A stretch of 64,000 bases of DNA, from contig JAAEQB010000031.1 in assembly GCA_024231975.1 (NCBI GenBank), positions 76,578 to 140,577 of the forward strand, read 5' to 3'. How positions within the stretch are numbered: position 1 is the first letter of the stretch; every line of letters begins with the position of its first letter. The notes beneath the pieces were generated by a model. The model did no database searches. It saw only the letters and a list, made by a program, of their open reading frames with translations, and was not told the origin of the DNA. This stretch comes from Allobosea sp. (GTDB taxonomy: Bacteria > Pseudomonadota > Alphaproteobacteria > Rhizobiales > Beijerinckiaceae). Positions 8,576 to 16,645 of the stretch are shown here, piece by piece. The translations under genes and the position numbers were made by a program.

Positions 8576-10135
8576 TTAGATCTTGACCTCACCGGGCGCG
8601 ATGGTCAGGCCCTGGTTGACCTTCACGTCCTGCAACGCCTGCCGCCAGAGATTGGAGGCATGGACATAGCCGAGCACGCCGATCGGCGCGTCGCGGGCAG
8701 CGAGCGTCTGCAGCTTGCCGTAGAGCTCCTTGAGCTTGGGCTCCTCCGTCTCGGCGAAGGCGGCCGCCAGCGTCTGGTTGAACTCGGGATTGTTGTAGCC
8801 CGTGCTCTTGGACAGCACCTGCTCTGGCGTCAGGCAGACCTGCATGATGTAGCTCGGCTCGCCCGGCGACATGAAGACCTGCAGCGCCGCCTGATGCTCG
8901 CCGCGGATCGCCTGCTGGATCAGCACCGAGAACTCGTAGACCTTGAGATTGACCTTGATGCCGATCTTGGCGAGCTGCGCCTGCACGAAGATCGCCGCAT
9001 CCTTGGTGTCGAGCAGATAGGGCTCGGCCTGGATGCTGAGGTCGAATTCGGCTCCAGTGGCGTATTTCGACTTGGCGAGCAGGGCCTTGGCCTTGTCGAG
9101 GTCGAAGCCGAGCTCCTTGTCGGCCTCGGCGTTGAACCACCAGCCGCGCGCCGGCGCCGGCACGGAGGACGGGTCGAGCAGCCCGTAATAGACCTTCTCG
9201 CCGATCGTCTTGCGGTCGATCGCGGCGGAGACCGCCTTGCGGAAGTTCACATCGTCGAAGGGCGCTTTCAGGTTGTTGGTGTACATCAAGAGCGCGCCGC
9301 CCAAGGTCGGGCGCGAGGCGCCGGTGATGCCCGGCATCGTCTTCAGCCGGTTGAACTCGCGCGGCGGCGGGGCGCTGATCAGGTCGACCTGGCCGGTGAG
9401 CAGATAGGCGACGCGGGTCGCATCCTCCGGGATCATCTTGACGACGAGCCGGTCCCAGTGCGGCAGGCCCTTGCGCCAGTAGTTCGGGTTCTTCCTGAAG
9501 CTGATATAGTCGTTCGGCTTCCACTCCTCGAAGACGCCGAAGCCGGTGCCGACCCCGGCCGGCTTCGACTTGAAATAGTCGTCGCCATACTCCTTGCGCG
9601 AGCCGGCGGGGTAGATGCCCATGTACTTGGTCAGGAAATACAGCCAGGGGCCGTAGGGCTCCGACAGCTCGAACTGCACCTTCAGCGGGTCCAGCGCCGT
9701 GACCTTGGTGATGCGGGTGAAAAGCGAGCGGCGCGCCGCCTTGTTGGCGGGATCGAGCAGATAATCGAAGGAGTATTTCACGTCCTCCGAGGTCATCTTC
9801 TTGCCGTTGTGGAAGGTGACGTCGTCGCGCAGCTCGAACGTGTAGGTCTTCTTGTCGGCCGAGATCACCGGCAGGGCCTTGGCAAGCTGTGGCTTCAGCA
9901 CGCCGTCGACATCGTATTCGACCAGGTTCTCGAACACGGTCTGGCCGAGCACCATGGCGTCGTGATTGAGCTGGTTTATCGGATCGATGGTGATCGGATT
10001 GCTGGGCAGAACGATGGTCAGCGTCTTGCCATTGTTCGGTTGGGCATGGAGCAGGCTCGCGGGCAAAAGGCCACCGAGAGCGCCGCCTGCTGCAGCTGCG
10101 AGAAACGCACGGCGATTTGTCGGCACGGTCAGCAT
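8576..10135 (-). CDS. Periplasmic peptide-type solute-binding protein (SBP_bac_5 family), first gene of the hyu/dpp operon
   Basis: 519 residues from ATG at 10135, preceded by a strong AGGGGGA ribosome binding site. A longer reading to 10270 has no such site. The N-terminus has a twin-arginine-like signal (TNRRAFLAAAAGGALGG, cleavage near LLHAQ). The mature part is a class-C binding protein with the usual GKTLTIVLPSNPITIDP start and FELRDDVTFHNGKKMTSEDVKYSFDYL-type core. It would deliver a peptide or cyclic amide to DppBCDF. Linkage to HyuAB suggests the ligand is a hydantoin, oxoproline or modified dipeptide. Confidence 0.9.
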   Translation of the reverse strand: MLTVPTNRRAFLAAAAGGALGGLLPASLLHAQPNNGKTLTIVLPSNPITIDPINQLNHDAMVLGQTVFENLVEYDVDGVLKPQLAKALPVISADKKTYTFELRDDVTFHNGKKMTSEDVKYSFDYLLDPANKAARRSLFTRITKVTALDPLKVQFELSEPYGPWLYFLTKYMGIYPAGSRKEYGDDYFKSKPAGVGTGFGVFEEWKPNDYISFRKNPNYWRKGLPHWDRLVVKMIPEDATRVAYLLTGQVDLISAPPPREFNRLKTMPGITGASRPTLGGALLMYTNNLKAPFDDVNFRKAVSAAIDRKTIGEKVYYGLLDPSSVPAPARGWWFNAEADKELGFDLDKAKALLAKSKYATGAEFDLSIQAEPYLLDTKDAAIFVQAQLAKIGIKVNLKVYEFSVLIQQAIRGEHQAALQVFMSPGEPSYIMQVCLTPEQVLSKSTGYNNPEFNQTLAAAFAETEEPKLKELYGKLQTLAARDAPIGVLGYVHASNLWRQALQDVKVNQGLTIAPGEVKI

Positions 10136-10166
10136 CGGAGTCCCCCTGTTTATTGGCAATGCCTTG

Positions 10167-10189
10167 GCGGCGCCGGAGACCGGCGCCGC
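10167..10189. promoter_or_regulatory. Perfect 10-bp hairpin in the divergent dppA/LysR control region
   Basis: The 142-bp region between the binding-protein gene and the LysR gene contains GCGGCGCCGG, a 3-base AGA loop and the exact reverse complement. On the minus strand it would lie in the 5' leader about 32 bp before the start codon. It could be a leader hairpin or a regulator site. The rest of the gap is AT-richer (GCGAATAAAAATAAG) near the LysR start and probably carries the promoters. Confidence 0.45.
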
Positions 10190-10277
10190 GCCGAACGGAG
10201 GAAAGCTAGAGCGGTGAGGCGGCGAATAAAAATAAGAAGTGCTTGCCGCTTGATTGCCTACGGCTATCATCTTGGCG

Positions 10278-11162
10278 ATGCGCTATACCTTCGGTCAGGC
10301 TGAAGCGTTCTACTGGGTCGCCCGGCTCGGCGGGTTCCGCGCCGCAGCGCTGCATCTCAACCTGTCGCAACCGACCGTCAGCCTGCGCATCAAGGAGCTC
10401 GAGCGCATCCTCGGCGGCGAGCTCTTCGACCGCTCGCTTTACCGCCCGGTGCCGACGACGCTGGGCAACGCGATCTATGCCGATGTCGAGCGCATGCTGG
10501 CCCATGCCGAGCAGGTGCAGCGCCACAGCAAGGACGGCTTGCGCGGCAGGAGCCTGCTGCGCATCGGCGCCGCCGATTCCTTCGCCGCCGCCATCCTGCC
10601 TGAGCTGCTCGCCCAGCTGGCCCGTCGCCACGCCGAATTGCAGGTCGATGTCACCGTCGACTTCAGCACCAGGCTCGAGCAGTTGCTGCTCGACCGCTCG
10701 ATCGACATCGCCTTCCTGTCGCAGCCGCGGGCCCATGACGGGGTCACCATCGTCCCGCTCTGGCTGATCGATCTCGTCTGGGTGATCGGAGAGGGCCTGC
10801 CCTTCGCCGGCAACGTCGCGACGCCGGAGAACCTGGTCGATCTGCCGATCTTCACCAACAGCTCGCCTTCGGGCCTGTTCACCACCATCCAGATGTGGTT
10901 CGGCGCGCATGGCCTGAAGCCGCGCCGCCTCAACACCTGCAACCCGCTGACGGTGATCGCCCGCCTCGCCAGCGCCGGCACCGGCGCGGCGATGATACCG
11001 CGCGAGATGATCCATCTCTCCGGCGAGAAGCTGGCGCTGCGCGTGCTGGAAGCCGAGCCGCCGATCCCCTCGCACAATCTTTGCGCGATGTGGTGGAACA
11101 ACGAATCTGCCGACGAGTGCGGCTATCTCGCCAATCTGGCACGCGAGATCGCAACAGGTTGA
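10278..11162 (+). CDS. LysR-family transcriptional regulator
   Basis: 294 residues from ATG at 10278 (MRYTFGQAEAFYWVARLGGF); an earlier TTG at 10254 is possible but less likely. The N-terminal winged helix-turn-helix (AAALHLNLSQPTVSLRIKEL) is standard LysR, followed by a periplasmic-binding-like effector domain (from about residue 95). It is divergent from the hyu/dpp operon across 142 bp, the classic arrangement for a LysR activator of that operon. The effector is unknown. Confidence 0.9.
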   Translation: MRYTFGQAEAFYWVARLGGFRAAALHLNLSQPTVSLRIKELERILGGELFDRSLYRPVPTTLGNAIYADVERMLAHAEQVQRHSKDGLRGRSLLRIGAADSFAAAILPELLAQLARRHAELQVDVTVDFSTRLEQLLLDRSIDIAFLSQPRAHDGVTIVPLWLIDLVWVIGEGLPFAGNVATPENLVDLPIFTNSSPSGLFTTIQMWFGAHGLKPRRLNTCNPLTVIARLASAGTGAAMIPREMIHLSGEKLALRVLEAEPPIPSHNLCAMWWNNESADECGYLANLAREIATG

Positions 11163-11292
11163 CGCAAGGCCATGCCCCTTATCCAGGCGAAATGCCGGAA
11201 TTACGGCCGAAACAGGGCATAGCCGCCGGGCCGGGCATGCATTACGCTCCCCTTCGGGCCACCTCATAATAGGCCAGCTAAAACAGGGGAAT

Positions 11293-13083
11293 ATGATGGA
11301 CGAGCGTACGCTGAGCGGCTTGATCGAGAACGTGAAGGATGGCGCGATCTCCCGCCGCTCCTTCATTCGCAGACTGGCTGCCGTCGGCATCACGGCGCCG
11401 ATCGCCTCGCAGATCCTGGCCTGGAACGACGTCGCGATGGCGCAGGCCTCGCTCGAGTACAAGCCGACCAAGGCCGGCGGCGGCGGGCCGCTGAAGATCC
11501 TGCTCTGGCAGGCGCCGACGCTGCTGAACCCGCATTTCGCCAGCGGCACCAAGGACCAGATCGCCGGCCGTATCTTCTTCGAGCCGCTCGCCGGCTGGGA
11601 CAAGGACGGCAACCTCACGCCGCAGCTCGCCGCCGAAGTCCCGACGCGAGCCAATGGCGGGCTCTCCGAAGACGGCAAGGTGGTGACCTGGAAGCTGAAG
11701 CAGGGCGTCAAATGGCATGACGGCAAGCCCTTCACCGCCGACGACGTCGTCTTCACCTGGGAATACGCCGCCGATCCGGCGACCGCCGCCTACACCACCG
11801 GCTCCTACACCAACATCAAGGTCGAGAAGGTCGACGACCACACCGTCAAGGTGATCTTCAAGGAAGCGACGCCGTTCTGGGCCGATCCCTTCGTCGGCGT
11901 CGTCGGCCAGATCATTCCGAAGCACCATTTCGGTGAGTACAAGGGCGCCAAGTCGCGCGAGGCCCCGGCCAATCTGAAGCCGGTCGGCACCGGCCCCTAC
12001 AAGTTCGCCGACTTCAAGCCCGGCGACATCCTCACCGGTACGCGAAACGAGGACTACCACGTCAAGAACCAGCCGCATTTCGACACGATCGAGGTCAAGG
12101 GCGGCGGCGATGCGGTCTCGGCAGCGCGCGCCGTGCTGCAGACCGGCGAATTCGACTACGCCTGGAACCTGCAGGTCGAGGACGAAGTCCTGAAGAAGAT
12201 GGAGACCGGTGGCCGCGGCAAGGTCAGCGCGGTGCCGTCGGGCGACATCGAATTCATCATCCTCAACACCACCGATCCCTGGACCGAAGTCGACGGCGAG
12301 CGCTCCAGCGTCAAGACCAAGCACCCGACCTTGTCCGATCCCAAGGTGCGCCAGGCGTTCAACCTGCTGATCGACCGCGATTCGATCCAGAAGTTCATCT
12401 ATGGCCGCGGTGGTCGGGCGACGGCGAGCTTCGTCAACGAGCCCAAGCAGTTCCGCTCGCAGAAGCTGAAATACGAATTCAACATCGACAAGGCCAACAA
12501 GATCCTCGACGAGGCCGGCTGGAAGCGCGGCTCCGACGGCATCCGCGAGAAGGACGGCAAGAAGCTCAAATACGTCTACCAGACCTCGATCAACGCCCCG
12601 CGCCAGAAGACGCAGGCGATCATCAAGCAGGCCTGCCAGAAGGCCGGCATCGACCTCGAGCTGAAGTCGGTCACCGCATCGGTGTTCTTCTCGTCCGACG
12701 TGGCGAACCCCGACACCTACACCAAGCTCTATGTCGACATCGAAATGTACACGACCACCCAGCCGCAGCCCGATCCGGAGCGCTTCCTCAACCAGTTCAC
12801 CTCCTGGGAAATCGCCAACAAGGAGAACAAGTGGCTGGGCCGGAACGTCTCGCGCTATTCGGACCCGGCGGCCGACGAGGCCTACAAGGCCGCTCAGAAG
12901 GAACTCGACCCGGCCAAGCGCGCTGCGCTGCTGATCAAGGTCGACGAGATCTTCTGTGAGGCGAATGTGATCCTGCCGCTGCTCTCGCGCACCCGCGTCG
13001 CCGCTTCGGTGACCAACCTGATGCACGATCACAGCGGCTGGGACGTCGACACCTGGAACGTGGCTGCCTGGTATCGCAGCTGA
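11293..13083 (+). CDS. Periplasmic peptide-type solute-binding protein, second Dpp-like system
   Basis: 596 residues, preceded by AGGGGA; two adjacent ATG codons (11293 and 11296) are possible starts. The signal is unusual: a roughly 20-residue leader (MMDERTLSGLIENVKDGAIS) precedes a twin-arginine-like motif SRRSFIRRL and a hydrophobic stretch ending at AMAQA. The mature part is an SBP_bac_5 class-C binding protein. It is long for the family and rich in Lys and aromatic residues. It heads a run with two permease genes and no ATPase genes. Confidence 0.9.
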   Translation: MMDERTLSGLIENVKDGAISRRSFIRRLAAVGITAPIASQILAWNDVAMAQASLEYKPTKAGGGGPLKILLWQAPTLLNPHFASGTKDQIAGRIFFEPLAGWDKDGNLTPQLAAEVPTRANGGLSEDGKVVTWKLKQGVKWHDGKPFTADDVVFTWEYAADPATAAYTTGSYTNIKVEKVDDHTVKVIFKEATPFWADPFVGVVGQIIPKHHFGEYKGAKSREAPANLKPVGTGPYKFADFKPGDILTGTRNEDYHVKNQPHFDTIEVKGGGDAVSAARAVLQTGEFDYAWNLQVEDEVLKKMETGGRGKVSAVPSGDIEFIILNTTDPWTEVDGERSSVKTKHPTLSDPKVRQAFNLLIDRDSIQKFIYGRGGRATASFVNEPKQFRSQKLKYEFNIDKANKILDEAGWKRGSDGIREKDGKKLKYVYQTSINAPRQKTQAIIKQACQKAGIDLELKSVTASVFFSSDVANPDTYTKLYVDIEMYTTTQPQPDPERFLNQFTSWEIANKENKWLGRNVSRYSDPAADEAYKAAQKELDPAKRAALLIKVDEIFCEANVILPLLSRTRVAASVTNLMHDHSGWDVDTWNVAAWYRS

Positions 13084-13094
13084 GGCTGGCTAAA

Positions 13095-13128
13095 CCGCTC
13101 GCGGACGGTTGAGACCATCCGCGAGCGG
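13095..13128. terminator. Hairpin between binding-protein and permease genes
   Basis: CCGCTCGCGGA and its exact reverse complement are separated by 12 bases that can extend the stem (GGT/ACC). No T-run follows, so it is more likely an mRNA-stabilising or attenuating hairpin. Such elements commonly make binding protein exceed permease in ABC operons. Confidence 0.55.
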
Positions 13129-13230
13129 CCCACTGCCGCTTCCGCGCGAGCTGCCTCGGTCGGGTGATGCCTCATCGCCGTCAGCCCGTGCGGCTCGCTC
13201 CAGCGACACCCCGCTTCACGGGAATCCTTG

Positions 13231-14190
13231 ATGGCGACTTATCTTCTGCGGCGATTGCTGATCGCCATACCCAGCCTGCTCGGCATCAGCCTGATCCTGT
13301 TCACGGTCCTGGCCCTGGCGCCGGGCGATCCGTTCTCGGAGATGGCGACCAACCCCAACGTCCCGCCGGAGGTGCGCGAGGCGCTGCGCGCCAGCTTCGG
13401 CCTCAACGACCCGATCATGGTGCGTTATCTGCGCTGGCTCTCGGCCATGGCGCAGGGCGACTGGGGCTTCTCCTTCGCCAGCCGCATCAACGTCGATACC
13501 CTGATCCTGCAACGTGTCCCGACCACCCTCTTCGTCGTCGGCACCTCGCAGATCCTGGCGCTGTGCATCGCGCTGCCGGTCGGCATCTACGCGGCGACGC
13601 GGCCCTATTCGGTCTTCGACCAGATCGCCAACACGCTCGCCTTCGTCGGCTTCTCCTTGCCGACCTTCTTCACCGGCCTGCTCTTGATCCTGCTGTTCTC
13701 GATCAAGCTCGACTGGTTCCCCTTCGTCTACCGCTCCGACATCGCGGCGAGCGGCTGGCGCTGGTACTGGGAGATGTTCCGGCAGGCGATCATGCCGATC
13801 ACGGTGCTCGGCCTGTTCCAGGCGGCATCCTATACGCGCTATGTCCGCTCGGCCGTGCTCGACGTGATCCGGCTCGACTATGTCACCACGGCGCGGGCCA
13901 AGGGTCTCAGCGAGAAGCGGGTCACGCTCCGGCACATCACCCGCAACGCGCTGATCCCGGTGGTGACGCTGGTCGCGCTGCAGATGCCGGCGGTCTTCGG
14001 CGGCGCCATCGTCACCGAGCAGATCTTCCGGATTCCCGGCATCGGCTCGCTGCTGATCGACGCGATTCTTGCCAACGACACGCCCGTGATCATGGCCGTC
14101 ACCTTCGTCTTCGCCTGCCTGGTCGTCCTCTTCAACCTCATTGCGGATCTGCTCTATGGCTGGCTCGACCCTCGCATCTCCTTCGGCTGA
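13231..14190 (+). CDS. Dpp-type ABC transporter permease (DppB-like), second system
   Basis: 319 residues beginning MATYLLRRLLIAIPSLLGIS at ATG 13231; a TTG codon immediately before it is less likely. The APGDPFSEMATNPNVPPEV segment after the first helix and the loop DYVTTARAKGLSEKRVTLRHITRNALIP are typical of DppB/OppB. About six membrane segments. It ends 35 bp inside the next permease gene. Confidence 0.88.
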   Translation: MATYLLRRLLIAIPSLLGISLILFTVLALAPGDPFSEMATNPNVPPEVREALRASFGLNDPIMVRYLRWLSAMAQGDWGFSFASRINVDTLILQRVPTTLFVVGTSQILALCIALPVGIYAATRPYSVFDQIANTLAFVGFSLPTFFTGLLLILLFSIKLDWFPFVYRSDIAASGWRWYWEMFRQAIMPITVLGLFQAASYTRYVRSAVLDVIRLDYVTTARAKGLSEKRVTLRHITRNALIPVVTLVALQMPAVFGGAIVTEQIFRIPGIGSLLIDAILANDTPVIMAVTFVFACLVVLFNLIADLLYGWLDPRISFG

Positions 14191-15097
14191 TCCGGCCGTG
14201 GCCGCAGCCGCGGCGAGCGTGTCGGTCTCGCCCGGACGTGAAACCTGGCGGCGCTTTCGCCGCCACAAGCTCGCCATGGCGAGCGCTCTCATCCTCGCCC
14301 TGCTGATCCTCGGCGTCGTCGTCGGCCCCTGGATCTGGACCATCCCGATCAACGACATCGACTTTTCGGCGACGTTGCAGGGCCCGTCACTGGCGCATCC
14401 CTTCGGCACCGACGATCTTGGCCAGGATATCCTGGCGCGGATGATGTATGGCGGGCGCATCTCGCTCGCCGTCGGCCTCGCCGCCATGGTGGTCGCGACC
14501 ACGGTCGGCGTCGTGATCGGCGCGACCGCGGGCATGTCGCGCAAGGTCGCCGACCCCGTGCTGATGTGGGTGACCGACCTGTTCCTGTCGCTGCCGCAGC
14601 TGCCGCTGCTGCTCCTGGTGATCTACCTGTTCCGCGAGCAGCTCAAGGCGGTGTTCGGCGTCGAGGGCGGCGTGTTCATCCTGATCGTCGTGGTGATCGG
14701 CGGCCTGCGCTGGATGCCGGTCGCCCGGCTGGTGCGGGCGCAGTTCCTGTCGCTGCGCGAGAAGGAGTTCGTCGAGGCCGCCAAGGCTCAGGGCGCCACC
14801 AAGTTGCGGCAGATGACCCGCCATATCCTGCCCAACGCGGTCGGCCCGGTCATCGTCGCCTCGACGATCGAGGTCTCCTCGGCGATCATCGCGGAATCGA
14901 CGCTCTCCTTCCTCGGCCTCGGCTTCCCACCGGATATCCCGACCTGGGGGCGCCTGCTCTTCGACGCCAAGGACCATCTCGACACCGCCCCGCACTGGGC
15001 CCTGTTCCCGGGCGCGGCGATCTTCCTGACCGTATTGTCAATCAACTTCATCGGCGACGGCCTGCGCGACGCGCTCGACCCGCGCCGCGTGATCTGA
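14156..15097 (+). CDS. Dpp-type ABC transporter permease (DppC-like), second system
   Basis: 313 residues from ATG 14156 (MAGSTLASPSADPAV), with a 35-bp overlap with the preceding permease in another frame. The cytoplasmic N-terminus ends in RRFRRHKLAM before the first helix. LAHPFGTDDLGQDILARMMYGG and the EAA loop FVEAAKAQGATKLRQMTRHILPNA identify the family. No ATPase gene follows; transcription probably ends at the hairpin 12 bp downstream. Confidence 0.87.
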   Translation: MAGSTLASPSADPAVAAAAASVSVSPGRETWRRFRRHKLAMASALILALLILGVVVGPWIWTIPINDIDFSATLQGPSLAHPFGTDDLGQDILARMMYGGRISLAVGLAAMVVATTVGVVIGATAGMSRKVADPVLMWVTDLFLSLPQLPLLLLVIYLFREQLKAVFGVEGGVFILIVVVIGGLRWMPVARLVRAQFLSLREKEFVEAAKAQGATKLRQMTRHILPNAVGPVIVASTIEVSSAIIAESTLSFLGLGFPPDIPTWGRLLFDAKDHLDTAPHWALFPGAAIFLTVLSINFIGDGLRDALDPRRVI

Positions 15098-15108
15098 GCG
15101 CATGATGC

Positions 15109-15144
15109 GACGCCGCCAGGCTGGTGATACGGCCTGGCGGCGTC
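15109..15144 (+). terminator. Strong GC-rich hairpin after the second Dpp operon
   Basis: GACGCCGCCAGGC and its exact reverse complement are separated by 10 bases, giving a perfect 13-bp stem 12 bp after the permease stop codon. It is followed by a pyrimidine-rich ATCGCTCTCGTCTCC rather than a clean T-run. The rest of the gap to 15333 holds no gene that I can support. Confidence 0.65.
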
Positions 15145-15333
15145 ATCGCTCTCGTCTCCTTCCACCGTTCGCCGGCACAACCAATAGTGGATAGCGTCGC
15201 GGCCTTTGACCGCGCGGTGAACAACCGTCAACATTCACAGGCTCCATCGCTTGCGGCGCATCGGCCCCTGTAGAATCGTCCAGCCGGCCGAATCGCGCCA
15301 GAATTCGGAGCGCCGACAGGGGAAGCAGGGCTG

Positions 15334-16050
15334 ATGGATGCGCTATCCAGCGACCGGCTCGTCATCGTCGAGGACGACCCCGTCACCCGCGCGGTCATCG
15401 CCGGCTATTTCACCGACCAGGGCTTTCAGGTCGAGGAGGCCGAGACCATCGCCCAGGCCAGGCAGGCAGTACGGCGCTTCAGACCGGACCTGATCTTCAT
15501 CGACGTCGTCCTGCCCGATGGCGACGGTCTGGAGCTCGCCCGGGAACTGCAGTCGACCTCGGATGCCGGCATCATCTTCGTGACGCGGCGCGACGCCGAT
15601 GTCGACCGCATCGTCGCGCTCGAACTCGCCGGCGACCATTATGTCAGCAAGCCGGTCGACCTGCGCGACCTTCTCGCCAGGGCCCGCTCGTTGCTGCGCC
15701 GCCGCCGGACCGAGCGCGACACGGCCCGCCGCAACACCGTGGCGATCTTCGGCCCGTTCACGATCGACCTGCTGCGCCGCGAGCTCGCCATGAACAATGG
15801 CGAGCCCATGCGCCTGACCCGCGGCGAGTTCGATCTGCTCGCAGCGCTGATCGAGAGCAACGGCCATCCCCTCAGCCGCGACTATCTGATCGAGGTGATC
15901 AGCAACCGCTTCACCGATGTCGACGCCCGCAGCGTCGATGCGCTGGTCGCCCGCTTGCGCAAGAAGCTGGGGGACACCGCCAAATCGGGGATCATCGCAA
16001 CCGTCAGCGGCAAGGGCTACAAGATCGGCGTCCCCGTCGAGCGCATCTAG
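15334..16050 (+). CDS. OmpR/TorR-type two-component response regulator
   Basis: 238 residues. The receiver domain has the acidic pair near residues 14-15, phospho-acceptor Asp57 (LIFIDVVLPDGDG) and conserved Lys106 (SKP). The C-terminal winged helix is OmpR type (LTRGEFDLLAALIE ... GKGYKIGV). The nearest kinase is the hybrid kinase at 16646-19318, on the other strand across rpiB. That kinase ends in a receiver and Hpt domain, so this regulator is a plausible final target of the phosphorelay, as TorR is for TorS. The pairing is inference. Confidence 0.88.
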   Translation: MDALSSDRLVIVEDDPVTRAVIAGYFTDQGFQVEEAETIAQARQAVRRFRPDLIFIDVVLPDGDGLELARELQSTSDAGIIFVTRRDADVDRIVALELAGDHYVSKPVDLRDLLARARSLLRRRRTERDTARRNTVAIFGPFTIDLLRRELAMNNGEPMRLTRGEFDLLAALIESNGHPLSRDYLIEVISNRFTDVDARSVDALVARLRKKLGDTAKSGIIATVSGKGYKIGVPVERI

Positions 16051-16066
16051 CCGGCTTCGGACAGAG

Positions 16067-16516
16067 CTAGCCCTCCAGCGCTCCGATCATCTCCACCCGC
16101 GTCGCATGCCGGCCGCCTTCGAACCCGGCGGCCAGGAACGCATCGACGATGTCGAACGCCAGCCCTTCACCGACGACGCGCGCGCCGATCGACAGCATGT
16201 TGGCGTCGTTGTGCTGGCGGATCATGCGGGCCGAGAAGGTATCGGCGCAGACGCCGCAACGGATGCCCCTGACTTTGTTCGCCGCCATCATGATGCCCTG
16301 GCCGGTGCCGCACAGGATGATGCCGAACCGGCAATCGCCGGAGGCGACGAGCCGTGCCGCCGCTTCGCCGTGCCTGGGATACGGCGTGCTCTCCGGCGTT
16401 GCCGGCCCGATGTCGACCACGACCCAGCCCTGCGCCGCAACGTGAGCGGCGATGGCCTGCCGGAGCTGGATGGCGGCATGGTCGCTGGAGAGGACGACGC
16501 GGTTGCTGGCTGTCAT
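16067..16516 (-). CDS. rpiB: Ribose-5-phosphate isomerase B family (RpiB/LacAB)
   Basis: 149 residues from ATG 16516 (MTASNRVVLSSDHAAIQL). The active-site Cys69 lies in ILCGTGQGIMMAANK, matching the RpiB catalytic CGTG-G motif, and NDANMLSIGARVVG is also conserved. RpiB interconverts ribose 5-phosphate and ribulose 5-phosphate; relatives act on allose 6-phosphate, galactose 6-phosphate or tetrulose phosphates. It is convergent with the response regulator 16 bp away and not linked to sugar genes here, so the substrate could differ from ribose 5-phosphate. Confidence 0.85.
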   Translation of the reverse strand: MTASNRVVLSSDHAAIQLRQAIAAHVAAQGWVVVDIGPATPESTPYPRHGEAAARLVASGDCRFGIILCGTGQGIMMAANKVRGIRCGVCADTFSARMIRQHNDANMLSIGARVVGEGLAFDIVDAFLAAGFEGGRHATRVEMIGALEG

Positions 16517-16645
16517 GGCGAGATCGTTCCTTTTCCCGAGGCCGGGCAACGGCCCAGCCGGGTTGGATCAGGCGCGCCTTATCCGGTCAATGTGTCCGAT
16601 CCTCGCGATACGGCCTGATCGGAAAGCGCCTCGAGCTATCCGATC

